From CAWFPR01 sp963817635 (lineage in GTDB: Bacteria > Acidobacteriota > Vicinamibacteria > Vicinamibacterales > 2-12-FULL-66-21), in the NCBI GenBank assembly GCA_963817635.1, contig CAWFPR010000002.1:310001-374000 (forward strand): a DNA stretch of 64,000 nt, given 5' to 3'. The position numbers and the translations under genes were made by a program. The notes beneath the pieces were generated by a model. The model was not told where the DNA came from, did no database searches, and saw nothing but the letters and a program-made list of their open reading frames with translations. Shown one piece after another: positions 1-7,420 of the stretch (its first letter is position 1; every line of letters starts with the position of its first letter).

Positions 1-2
1 AC

Positions 3-515
3 GATTACCTGCTGCGCTACATCGATTTCGTGGACGACCAGATCCTGCAGGGGGAAGGGCAGACGGCGATCGGTGACGGGCTCGCGCTGTCGAACTACCT
101 GCTCGCGCGGCAGAGCGCGGGCGGATCGAAGGCGCACCAGGCGATCGTGCTGTTCACCGACGGCGAGTACAACCGCGGCCGCGACCCCGTGGAGGTGCTC
201 GCCGAGTCGAAGGCGGCCGCGATCCGCGTGCACGTCGTGGGCGTGGATCTGGATTCGGACGTCAAGCTGAAGCCGGCCGTGCAGGACCTGATCGCGACCG
301 TCGAGCGGGACGGCGGCAGCTACTTCGACGCCACCTCGGAGCGCGAACTGGCCGCCGCGTCGCACGCGATCGACACGATCGAGAAGTCCACCCTCGTCAG
401 CCGCGTCTACGTCCACGACGTGCCGGTGTATGAGTGGTTCGTCGTTCCCGCGCTCGTGCTGTTCACCGGCGCGATGGCGCTGCGCGTCATTCCGTACTTC
501 GTCGATCAGACGTAA
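3..515 (+). CDS. VWA-domain membrane protein, BatA-like (5' end outside window)
   Basis: C-terminal part of a von Willebrand factor A domain protein of the BatA/BatB (aerotolerance-type) kind. The frame is open to the left edge (D-Y-L-L-R-Y-I-D-F before the GTG at 30), so the true start lies outside. Visible VWA features are GQTAIGDGLA (MIDAS threonine region) and AIVLFTDGEYN (strand ending in the metal-site Asp), then a Rossmann-like tail. One transmembrane helix (WFVVPALVLFTGAMALRVI) lies near the C-terminus, as in BatA proteins anchored on both sides of the VWA domain. Such proteins usually sit beside MoxR ATPases and DUF58 proteins; those genes here lie 31 kb away. A heptad repeat array begins just after the stop. 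Confidence 0.85.
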   Translation, partial: DYLLRYIDFVDDQILQGEGQTAIGDGLALSNYLLARQSAGGSKAHQAIVLFTDGEYNRGRDPVEVLAESKAAAIRVHVVGVDLDSDVKLKPAVQDLIATVERDGGSYFDATSERELAAASHAIDTIEKSTLVSRVYVHDVPVYEWFVVPALVLFTGAMALRVIPYFVDQT

Positions 516-516
516 G

Positions 517-610
517 GGGCTTCAGGCTTCTGGCTTCGGGCTCGGGGCCTCGCGGGCGGGGCTCAGGGCTCAAGGCTCAGGGCTCAAGGCTCAGGGGCTC
601 AGGGGCAGGG
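517..610. repeat. Heptad tandem array, GGCTCAG/GGCTCAA/GGCTTCA type
   Basis: About thirteen degenerate 7-bp units follow the VWA stop codon directly. They begin as GGCTTCA/GGCTTCT/GGCTTCG, pass through GC-rich variants and end as alternating GGCTCAG and GGCTCAA. No reading frame is conserved across the array. The same unit family recurs at 7366, 15040, 33396 and 60641. Confidence 0.8.
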
Positions 611-689
611 CGGTCGCGATTGCGCCGAGGCGACACAGGCCACACACAACGGTGGTAGCATGCCCGGGCATTCTCACGAAGGAGACAAC

Positions 690-956
690 ATGCCGACGGT
701 CGTTGGATATCACGACATCACAAAGGGTCAGGATCATTGGCTGCGCTCGCCCAGGCGAAAGGAGCTGTTTGGACCGCTTGGCGTCACCAACATCCGGACG
801 TTCGTGGATCCGCAGAACCCGAAGCGGGTGGCTGTGGTGATGGATGTGCCGGACCTGGATGCGTTGAACGCCGCCATGCAGAGCCCGGCGGCCGCGGAGG
901 CGATGGCCCATGATGGCGTGGCGCCCGAGACACTGGTGATTCTCGTCGAGGCGTAA
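690..956 (+). CDS. Small protein of dimeric alpha/beta-barrel type, function unknown
   Basis: An 88-residue soluble protein. The ATG at 690 is chosen because AAGGAG ends six bases upstream; an in-frame ATG at 660 lacks such a site. The sequence alternates short beta strands and amphipathic helices (MPTVVGYHDI, VAVVMDVPDLDALNAAM, LVILVEA), as in ferredoxin-like ABM/Dabb stand-alone domains that form dimers. No catalytic motif is visible and I do not recognise a named family. It is preceded by a repeat array and followed by the remnant of another small protein on the opposite strand. Confidence 0.7.
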   Translation: MPTVVGYHDITKGQDHWLRSPRRKELFGPLGVTNIRTFVDPQNPKRVAVVMDVPDLDALNAAMQSPAAAEAMAHDGVAPETLVILVEA

Positions 957-1132
957 ACTCCGTCGAGCGTTTCAAGCGTGACGATGACGAGATCGCCCTG
1001 CGGCGTCTCCTGAAGGAACGTGCGCTCGTGAACGGCGGCGTCCTTTCGGGAGGCATCCAGTGCTGCTTTCATAGTGGCCCGCCGCCGATAGCGCCTCGCA
1101 ACGTCCGGCCGACTCGGATCGAGCATGCTCAT
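956..1132 (-). pseudogene. Truncated small hypothetical protein (3' end lost)
   Basis: On the minus strand an ATG at 1132 opens a frame with a protein-like stretch including KAALDASRKD and TFLQETPQGDLVIVTLE. The latter resembles the LQ-TP-GD-VYLE core of a small uncharacterised family as I remember it. After roughly 58 residues the similarity stops where the frame runs into the plus-strand gene ending at 956. I read it as a remnant that lost its C-terminal half. It is short and recognised only by eye, so confidence is low. Confidence 0.3.
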
Positions 1133-1239
1133 GGAAATCGGACATGTAGAGGCTGGACGTGCGACGTTTTCGTCCCAGAGATCGGCGCGGACCACCGCGC
1201 GGATAGTCGGCGCCGGATGATTACCTGAGGAGTGTCGAG

Positions 1240-1953
1240 ATGACCACATTGGGCGCGCGGCATGCGGCCTTCGAGCATCGATTCTATCTTGGTGCGAGCC
1301 TGACGTTCGTCGCCCTCGTGGCATGGACCTTCGCGCGGACCTACTACCTCAAAGTGTACTTCCACACGCCCCCGCTGACGTGGCTGCTGCACGCGCACGC
1401 CATCGTCATGACGGGCTGGGTCGTGCTGCTGGCGGCGCAATCGGTGCTCGTCGCGTCGCGCCGCCTCGCATGGCACCGTCGCCTCGGCGTTTTTGGCGCG
1501 GTCTGGGCGGCCCTGGTCGTGTTGCTCGGCTCCGTCACGACGCTCGCCGCCGGCGCCCGCGAAGTGCGGGCGCACTCCCCAACGGCATTCGGGCAGCTCT
1601 TCGTCATGGGACTTGACTTGTTACAGATGGTCTTGTTCGGGACGTTCGTCGGCGTGGCGATCGTGTGGCGGCGGCGCCCCGACATTCACAAACGGCTGAT
1701 GCTCCTGACCATTGCCTGCATGCTTCCCGACGCGCTGGCGCGTTTGCCAGTTCACTTCATGACCAACGGGCTCATCCTGGTGGGTCTGGATCTGTTCGTT
1801 CTCTTCTGCGTAGGGATCGACACGATGCGCCATCGCCGAATACATCCGGCCTTCGCCTGGGGTGCGGGCGCATTCCTCGCAGTGTTTCACGTCGCCCTCA
1901 TCGCCCTGGCGACGCGCACCTGGATGACGTTCGCAACGTGGCTCGTGAGCTGA
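1240..1953 (+). CDS. Seven-helix integral membrane protein, function unknown
   Basis: A 237-residue membrane protein. The ATG at 1240 is preceded by GAGGAG about eight bases upstream. About seven hydrophobic segments can be drawn, beginning with FYLGASLTFVALVAW and ending with FAWGAGAFLAVFHVALIAL. Conserved-looking polar positions inside or next to helices include HAHAIVMTGW, RRRPDIHKRLMLL and the His in VFHVALIAL; paired histidines in helices resemble DUF2306/cytochrome b561-like proteins, but I cannot assign heme binding with confidence. It stands alone, with remnant genes on either side and no obvious operon partner. Confidence 0.8.
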   Translation: MTTLGARHAAFEHRFYLGASLTFVALVAWTFARTYYLKVYFHTPPLTWLLHAHAIVMTGWVVLLAAQSVLVASRRLAWHRRLGVFGAVWAALVVLLGSVTTLAAGAREVRAHSPTAFGQLFVMGLDLLQMVLFGTFVGVAIVWRRRPDIHKRLMLLTIACMLPDALARLPVHFMTNGLILVGLDLFVLFCVGIDTMRHRRIHPAFAWGAGAFLAVFHVALIALATRTWMTFATWLVS

Positions 1954-2108
1954 GACAACGAGTCCCCCGCCAGGTTGCAACCGCGTGGAACGGAAGTGCG
2001 GGTCAGGCTCCGGCCAAAGTCTCGGAACTCCGAGCGGATCAGTAGCGAACCACCAACAGGCCACCCCTTCGCCAACATGAGTCGGGCAACACGCCGCACT
2101 GGAGCAAC

Positions 2109-2723
2109 ATGGCCGATCGGATTCGTGAATCCCGCCACCGGGAATTCGATCCCGAAAAGCAGACACGGTGTGCATCGATGGAGGAGTACGCCGAGGTTCT
2201 GCGTGGACTCTTCGAACAGGCCGTTCGGCGACGGCTGCGCCCGGTGTCGGCCGCTCCCGTCGGCGCCCTCGTCAGCGGCGGTCTCGACTCGTCGGCCATT
2301 CTCTGCCAGGGACAGCGACTGCGGGAAGCCGGCGCCGCGGTGGCCCCGACGCTCGGCGTCTCCTGGGTGTTCCCCGGCGGCGGCGCCGCGGACGAACAGC
2401 AGCTGCTGGACGACATCGAAGCGCAGCATCGGATCGCCATCCACCGGCTGCCGTTTTCAACCATGCGGCTCCTCGACGAGGAGCGGTGGCTGTGGGCCCC
2501 GGAATTCCCGCGCCTGCGGTGGGAGAGCGAAGCTGCGTGCCTCGAGTCGATGCGTGCGCAGGGGTGTTCGACCGTGCTGGATGGGTACTTCGGGGACCAG
2601 ATGATGTCGAGCGATGCGCCGCTGTTTGAACACGTGCGAGGATTCCGTTTGTCGAAAATGCAGCGCGAGTGTGGCGCACTGTCGCGATCGATGCGTGATT
2701 CGCCGCCGCCAAGTCCAACATGA
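2109..2723 (+). CDS. Asparagine synthetase-like (ATP-PP-loop) protein, N-terminal domain missing
   Basis: A 204-residue protein corresponding to the first part of the synthetase domain of asparagine synthetase B and lasso-peptide cyclases. The ATP-pyrophosphatase loop is clear as LVSGGLDSSAI (about residues 53-63), followed by TVLDGYFGDQMMSSD, where lasso-type synthetases have a VLTG-WGDQ segment. The N-terminal glutamine amidotransferase domain (about 200 residues) is absent: only 155 bp separate this gene from the previous one, and the upstream frame closes at 2043. The C-terminal part of the synthetase domain is also missing. It is either a truncated remnant or a reduced variant. The adjacent PqqD protein and methyltransferase suggest a RiPP context. 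Confidence 0.7.
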   Translation: MADRIRESRHREFDPEKQTRCASMEEYAEVLRGLFEQAVRRRLRPVSAAPVGALVSGGLDSSAILCQGQRLREAGAAVAPTLGVSWVFPGGGAADEQQLLDDIEAQHRIAIHRLPFSTMRLLDEERWLWAPEFPRLRWESEAACLESMRAQGCSTVLDGYFGDQMMSSDAPLFEHVRGFRLSKMQRECGALSRSMRDSPPPSPT

Positions 2724-3034
2724 AAAACGACGCAGGCGGGGGCGCGACGAAGAAGTGCTGGATCGCCGAGGAGCTGTATGGCGTGGGCTCGCCGCGGACG
2801 GTCCTGGTGCGCGCGTGGTTGAACGGTGCCTACGACCGCCGGCGATGCTGGGCCCTCATCGCCGTGCCGCTCTATCGCCGCGTTGGCGTTCGGGTGGCGT
2901 GCCGCCTGCGTTCGTGCACTCTGCTCGAGAAGGTATTGAGGCCGCTGTTCGATTACGCCGTGCGGTGCGCCCACCGTGAATACGCGGCCTACGTCGGCGG
3001 GCCGCTGCGCACCTCGATCAAGCCTTCGGCCTGA
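2720..3034 (+). CDS. Small protein with CWIAEELYG motif (CFI-box-like)
   Basis: A 104-residue protein starting at ATG 2720, four bases before the end of the preceding gene. It carries CWIAEELYG followed by a basic helical region (TVLVRAWLNGAYDRRR), reminiscent of the Cys-Phe-Ile-Ala CFI-box proteins and of small CWIAE proteins I recall from Acidobacteria. No membrane segment is convincing. Its last 15 codons overlap the 3' end of the convergent PqqD gene. The overlapping start suggests translation with the synthetase-like gene. Function unknown; the reading frame is supported by the motif and by its codon pattern relative to the two alternative frames. Confidence 0.55.
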   Translation: MKNDAGGGATKKCWIAEELYGVGSPRTVLVRAWLNGAYDRRRCWALIAVPLYRRVGVRVACRLRSCTLLEKVLRPLFDYAVRCAHREYAAYVGGPLRTSIKPSA

Positions 3035-3312
3035 AGCATTTCGAGCAGGCGTATGACATCCTGCTCGCCGGTGGTTCGATCCACGTCATACTGCTCCACC
3101 ACGGCGTCGCAGACGGCTTCGACCGTCAACGGCTGCTGGAGTTGCTGCCAGATCAACGTGCCGATCTCGTCGAGGCCGAAATAGGCGCCCTTGTTGAAGT
3201 CCAGAATCACGGTCTCCGCATGGAGTTCGCAACTCGTCTGCGACTCCGCCGCCATCACGACGGAGCGGCTGGAAATGGCCACATCTGCCTCCCGTTTGTC
3301 GTGGTGCGACAT
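2989..3312 (-). CDS. PqqD family protein (RiPP recognition element)
   Basis: A 107-residue PqqD-fold protein. Diagnostic stretches are AVILDFNKGAYFGLDEIG-type (here TVILDFNKGAYFGLDEIG), then GTLIWQQLQ, and a winged-helix end with DVIRLLEMLQAEGLIEV. In lasso-peptide and PQQ systems this domain binds the leader peptide of the precursor and hands it to the modifying enzymes. The ATG at 3312 was chosen because the long frame upstream on this strand is the shadow of the methyltransferase gene. It runs toward the synthetase-like gene and diverges from the methyltransferase across only 36 bp, so the two would share a very short promoter region. No leader peptide or B2 protease partner is visible nearby. 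Confidence 0.85.
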   Translation of the reverse strand: MSHHDKREADVAISSRSVVMAAESQTSCELHAETVILDFNKGAYFGLDEIGTLIWQQLQQPLTVEAVCDAVVEQYDVDRTTGEQDVIRLLEMLQAEGLIEVRSGPPT

Positions 3313-3348
3313 TGACGGCTGCGCTCCGCTCCGTGCGAGGCCGCCAAC

Positions 3349-4362
3349 GTGAGCCCACGCCAGACGCCGATGTATTCCGCCCACGATCACGGCGTGATGA
3401 TTGCCGATCGCGCCCGCGTCGGCGCCTCTCGCCGCGCCCTCGAGCTCGCCGTGAAACCGGGCGATGTCGTTGTGGACATCGGCACCGGAACCGGTCTCTT
3501 CGCCCTGTTCGCCTGCCAACTCGGCGCGCGTAGAGTGTACGCGATCGAGGCCGAGGAGATCATCGACCTCGGACGGGAGATCGCGCGGAAGAACGGCTTC
3601 GCCGATCGCAGTGAGTTCATTCGCGGGCATTCGACGAGCGTCGTGCTGCCCGAAAGAGCCGATGTCATCGTCTCCGACGTCCACGGCGCATTGCCCATCT
3701 TTGGCCGCGGCCTCGAGTCGCTGCACGACGCGCATCGCCGGTTTCTCAAGGACGGCGGCATCCTGCTCCCGGCGCGCGATCGCATCTGGACCGCTGCCGC
3801 CGACCTTCCCGCAGAGGCGTATGGCCGGGCCGCCGTCTGGTCCGACGGGCGTTGGGGCGTCGACCTGTCGCCGGGCACGAGGTTCGGTGTCGATTGTCCG
3901 TTCTCCACGGCGGTCGAGCCATCGCACCTGCGCACCGAGCCTGCATGCATCGCGTCCATCGAGCACGCCGCGGAGGCAGCGCCGACGATTGGCGGTGCCG
4001 CGACATTGAAGGCCTCGTGTGCCGGCTTCGCCAACGGCTATGCCCTGTGGTTCGACGCAGAATTGTTCGATGGCGTCTGCCTGACCTCGGCTCCCGGAGA
4101 ACAGGTGGGTGTGTACCCGCGCAAGTTCGCGCCCTGGACGCGCCCGGTCAACTCGGAGCCGCTTCGCCGGCGCGCGCCGGCGTATCGCCCACGGCTGAAC
4201 GACAAGGGCGAGGCGGAACGTCTCGTTCTGCAGTTGATGGATGGCGGACGTGGCTTGGATGAAATCGCGCGCGAGGTCACCCGCCGGTTTCCACAGGTCT
4301 TTCGAGATGAGGACGTCGCCCTTCAGACCGTAGCGAACCTGTCGGACGAGTTCAGCTCCTAA
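3349..4362 (+). CDS. Class I SAM-dependent methyltransferase, PRMT-like, with C-terminal PqqD-like domain
   Basis: A 337-residue protein. The Rossmann SAM-binding motif reads VVVDIGTGTGLFAL (about residues 39-52), followed by the acidic loop YAIEAEEII and by VSDVHGAL as motif II, in the order seen in arginine-methyltransferase-like enzymes. The N-terminal YSAHDHGVMIAD matches their Y-x-x-H-x-x-M region. The last 55 residues (MDGGRGLDEIAREVTRRFP) look like a PqqD-type winged helix, which suggests peptide substrate recognition. The start is GTG 3349; an ATG at 3370 is equally possible. It is divergent from the PqqD gene. A RiPP-modifying methyltransferase is inferred from context; no substrate is visible. 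Confidence 0.75.
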   Translation: MSPRQTPMYSAHDHGVMIADRARVGASRRALELAVKPGDVVVDIGTGTGLFALFACQLGARRVYAIEAEEIIDLGREIARKNGFADRSEFIRGHSTSVVLPERADVIVSDVHGALPIFGRGLESLHDAHRRFLKDGGILLPARDRIWTAAADLPAEAYGRAAVWSDGRWGVDLSPGTRFGVDCPFSTAVEPSHLRTEPACIASIEHAAEAAPTIGGAATLKASCAGFANGYALWFDAELFDGVCLTSAPGEQVGVYPRKFAPWTRPVNSEPLRRRAPAYRPRLNDKGEAERLVLQLMDGGRGLDEIAREVTRRFPQVFRDEDVALQTVANLSDEFSS

Positions 4363-4570
4363 CGGCTCCACGAGGCGATGCGTACCGCCGCGCCCATGAC
4401 GGCCTCGTCCGAAACCAGGGTCTACCTGTGGCTCGCGCTCGTCTTCCTTCGTCCACCGTTGTCGACAAGTATCTCGGGCGGGAAGCCACCATCGTCTATG
4501 CGATCGTCGTGGCTCCGATTGTGGGACGCCCGGACCGGCGGCTCGAGCATCTGTCGAACCGGAGTGTCTC

Positions 4571-4760
4571 GTGGCTCTCGCGCGCTTCCGGTCGAACCTC
4601 TCCGCCACGCACGTCGTCCGCGGTGTTGCGCAGACCCTTCGGTTCGCCGATGCGACGTTCGACGGAGCTGTCGCATGGGGCGTCATGTTCCATTTGCCGC
4701 AGGCCGAAGAGATCAAAGTTATCGCGACGAACCGAATAGTGCGGCAGCGACTCCGACCGT
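4571..4760 (+). pseudogene. Methyltransferase (type 11) remnant
   Basis: Between the methyltransferase and the kinase, the plus strand encodes TLRFADATFDGAVAWGVMF followed by HLPQAEE, a typical stretch after SAM motif I in type-11 methyltransferases. The upstream part, where the glycine-rich motif should be, can be traced only faintly in shifted frames near 4500-4570, and the downstream part (RLRPSG for the usual LRPGG) degrades quickly. No complete frame exists. I see no other gene in 4363-4807. Confidence 0.5.
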
Positions 4761-4807
4761 CCGGCCCATCTTCAGAAGCCGCCTCCGTGTCGAAGGAGGG
4801 CGGCACG

Positions 4808-7213
4808 CTAGAGGGGCGGCAGGCCGATGCGCTGTCGGACGGCCTGAAACCGCGGGTCACCGCGCAGATCGATCAGTTCTGCTCCGGTGGTGACGCCAGG
4901 CAGGTCGGGATTGTGCTCCGCCCGCATCGACTCGAGCCAGTGCAGCGCGTCATCCGGATCGCCCCCCTCGGCGTACATCTGGACGATGAACCCGGGAATC
5001 GATTGGGCGCGAGGCGTCCGGGCCGCTAGCGTTTCGGCGCCGGCGCGCAAGGCGGCCCGGTAGCCTCTCGCGTACGCTGCGTCGAACGCTTGGAGTACCT
5101 GCGCATCGCCTCGAGCTTCGAAGAGGGCCCGCCACTGCCGGTACGTAGCCTCGTAATCCCCCAGGCCGTAGAACGCCATGGCGAGAAGACTCTCTGCTCT
5201 GAGGCCCGGCTGTTGCCGCTGCATCTGGCGGACCAGCGCGATGGCCTCCTGGTAGCGGCCGGCGTTCACCAGATTGAGGCCCTGCATGCCTTGGAAGATC
5301 GGCCGCAGGGGATCGAGGCTGACGGCCTTTGCGCCCAGTTCGACGGCGCGGGTAGAATCGCCCATGACGGCTTCGAGCCGCGCGTACTGGGCATAGAGCT
5401 CTGCGTCGTTCGGATTGAGCTCCAACGCCAGATCGAACTCGCGCCGGGCGCCTGCCCAGTCCCAGTCGACTCTCATCCTGGCAAGACCCAGGACCAGATG
5501 GGCCTCAGGCAACGTGTCGTCGTGCTTCAGCGCCTCGATGGCAGCGGCTTCCGCAGGCGGCCCGGCCTCCTTCCCCGGCAGCAGTCCAAAGGAGAGCCTT
5601 GCCTGCCAGACCATCGCGATCCCTGCCCAGCCGAGCGCGGGCTCCTTGCCGCGCGCCAGTTCGAAATACTTCAGGGCCGTGTCCAACTCGGGGGGGGTCA
5701 ACCTGGTCAGGTGCGACATGCCCTGGATATACAGATCGTGCGCTTCCGGATCGACGCGCCGCACCTCGGCCAGACGCTGCTCTTCGGCCGGGGTCAGTTT
5801 GGCGCCGATCTGCTGTGCGATGGCGCGGGCGATGCGACTCTGCAAAATCAAGACGTCGGCGGCGGGCTGGACGTACTCGGCACTCCAGAGCGTCGTCTGC
5901 GTCGCGGGATCCACCAGACTCGCTACCATGCGCACCTGACGGCCCTCGCGCGTCGCGGAACCTTCGACGACCGCATCCACGTGCAGGTCCCGGGCGATAT
6001 CCGGCAGCGTGGTGTGCGCCCCCTTGTAGCGCATCACCGAGGTTCTCGCAATGACACGGATCTCGCGGATCTTCGCGAGACTGTCGATCAGACTCTCGGT
6101 CATGCCGTCGACAAAGTACTCCTGCGCGGGCTCCCCGGAGGCGTTTCGGAGCGGCAACACCGCGATCGAGTGGATCCGCTGGCTGCCGAACAGACCTCCC
6201 AAACGATCCTGCACGCCGCCGAGGTCGAACGCCACCGGGAGGCTGATCGCCACTGCAAGCGCCGCCGCAGTCGCCACCACGACCGTCCTCCGTCTCACGC
6301 CGCGATGGCCCGCCTGCACTTGTTCGATGGCCAATCGTGCGTCACTCATGCGGGACAGCCGGCGAGTCGGGTCCTTTTCCAGGCACCGCCGCACCAATCC
6401 GCGCAAGCGCGCCGGCGTCGCTGCAGGCAGGGCGCTCCAGTCGGGATCCCGGTTCATGACCGCCACGATGACTTCCGGCAGCGTCGCCCCTGAGAACGCG
6501 CGCTGGCCTGACAGCAATTCAAAGAGGAGACATCCGAAAGCCCAGGTGTCGCTGCGCTGATCGACCGGCTGCCCCCGCGTCTGTTCCGGGCTCATGTATG
6601 GGGGCGTACCGAGGATTTGGCCGGGCGCGGTGGCAAGTGACGCGGTCGCGGTCTGGGAGAATTCCACGCCCTGACGCCCGCCCTGCACGGCCTTCGCGAG
6701 GCCGAAGTCGAGGACCTTCGCCCGACCCTCACGCGTCATCTTGATGTTGGCCGGCTTGATGTCCCGGTGCGTAATGCCCTTGGCGTGAGCCGCTTCGAGA
6801 GCCTCAGCGACCTGCTTCGCAATACCCAGCGTGTCAGCAATGGGCAATCCTCTGGTCTTGGGTGTCGGGCCTCGGGTCTGATCCGAGTCAGGAGCCGAGC
6901 GCGCTCCCGCGAGGACCTCGGCCAGCGTTGGTCCCGCAACCAGCTCCATCACGAGGCCGCGCAAGCCATCGGTCTCTTCCAGACCGTAAATCGTTGCAAT
7001 GTTGGGGTGGTTGAGCGCGGCGAGCACACGAGCCTCCCGCTCGAACCGGGCCAGGCGGTCCGGATCGCTGGTGAAGGCTCCTGGCAGGATCTTGATGGCA
7101 ACATCACGGCCGAGCTGGGTATCGTGCGCCCGGTATACCTCGCCCATACCGCCCACCCCAATCAGAGCGGCCACCTCATAGGGGCCGATGCGCGTGCCAA
7201 CGGCCAGAGCCAT
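4808..7213 (-). CDS. Serine/threonine protein kinase with TolB-like and TPR sensor region
   Basis: An 801-residue receptor-type kinase. The kinase domain (about 1-290) has the glycine loop GVGGMGEVY (19-27), catalytic Lys41 in VAIKIL, HRDIKPAN (149-156), DFG (169-171) and YMSPEQ. A single membrane helix follows near 310-330 (TVVVATAAALAVAISLPV). The outside part begins with IAVLPLRNAS and TSVMRYKG, as in TolB/adenylate-cyclase-type N-terminal domains, and ends in TPR repeats (for example LAMAFYGLGDYEATYRQW). This layout is very common in Acidobacteria. An insertion of about 20 residues in the kinase hinge (residues 104-123) coincides with four heptad-like repeats at 6853-6880. ATG 7213 gives the canonical IGPYEV start. 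Confidence 0.93.
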   Translation of the reverse strand: MALAVGTRIGPYEVAALIGVGGMGEVYRAHDTQLGRDVAIKILPGAFTSDPDRLARFEREARVLAALNHPNIATIYGLEETDGLRGLVMELVAGPTLAEVLAGARSAPDSDQTRGPTPKTRGLPIADTLGIAKQVAEALEAAHAKGITHRDIKPANIKMTREGRAKVLDFGLAKAVQGGRQGVEFSQTATASLATAPGQILGTPPYMSPEQTRGQPVDQRSDTWAFGCLLFELLSGQRAFSGATLPEVIVAVMNRDPDWSALPAATPARLRGLVRRCLEKDPTRRLSRMSDARLAIEQVQAGHRGVRRRTVVVATAAALAVAISLPVAFDLGGVQDRLGGLFGSQRIHSIAVLPLRNASGEPAQEYFVDGMTESLIDSLAKIREIRVIARTSVMRYKGAHTTLPDIARDLHVDAVVEGSATREGRQVRMVASLVDPATQTTLWSAEYVQPAADVLILQSRIARAIAQQIGAKLTPAEEQRLAEVRRVDPEAHDLYIQGMSHLTRLTPPELDTALKYFELARGKEPALGWAGIAMVWQARLSFGLLPGKEAGPPAEAAAIEALKHDDTLPEAHLVLGLARMRVDWDWAGARREFDLALELNPNDAELYAQYARLEAVMGDSTRAVELGAKAVSLDPLRPIFQGMQGLNLVNAGRYQEAIALVRQMQRQQPGLRAESLLAMAFYGLGDYEATYRQWRALFEARGDAQVLQAFDAAYARGYRAALRAGAETLAARTPRAQSIPGFIVQMYAEGGDPDDALHWLESMRAEHNPDLPGVTTGAELIDLRGDPRFQAVRQRIGLPPL
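6853..6880. repeat. Heptad array inside the kinase coding region
   Basis: Four consecutive 7-bp units (GGTCTTG, GGTGTCG, GGCCTCG, GGTCTGA) lie inside the kinase gene. They encode part of a Thr/Arg/Pro-rich stretch on the minus strand, in the hinge between the N- and C-lobes. 28 bp alone would shift the frame, so flanking sequence must also have been gained. Confidence 0.5.
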
Positions 7214-7365
7214 GCGGGAATCCCCCTGTTATACGAGGTTGTGGTGTTTCTGCAGGATGACTCCTGACGCCGTGTTTACCAGCACGTCCAGCGGACAAGT
7301 GCGTCGCCTTCGGCTTCCTGGACGCCGATACGGATTCAAGCAATTGCGAATCGATCGATGTCCCT

Positions 7366-7420
7366 CGGCCTTGAGCCTTGAGCCTTGAGCCTGAAGCCTG
7401 AAGCCTGAAGCCCGAAGCCC
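7366..7420. repeat. Heptad tandem array, GCCTTGA/GCCTGAA type
   Basis: Seven to eight units: GCCTTGA three times, then GCCTGAA and GCCCGAA variants. It is the reverse complement of the GGCTCAA/GGCTTCA family at 517. The array ends at the stop codon of the amidohydrolase (7421). The rest of the spacer from 7214 holds nothing I can recognise. Confidence 0.8.

Noticed and set aside
1954..2108. Lasso precursor peptide upstream of the synthetase-like gene.
   Set aside because: No short frame with a plausible leader, Gly/Ala core start and Asp/Glu at position 7-9 was found here or between 3312 and 3349.
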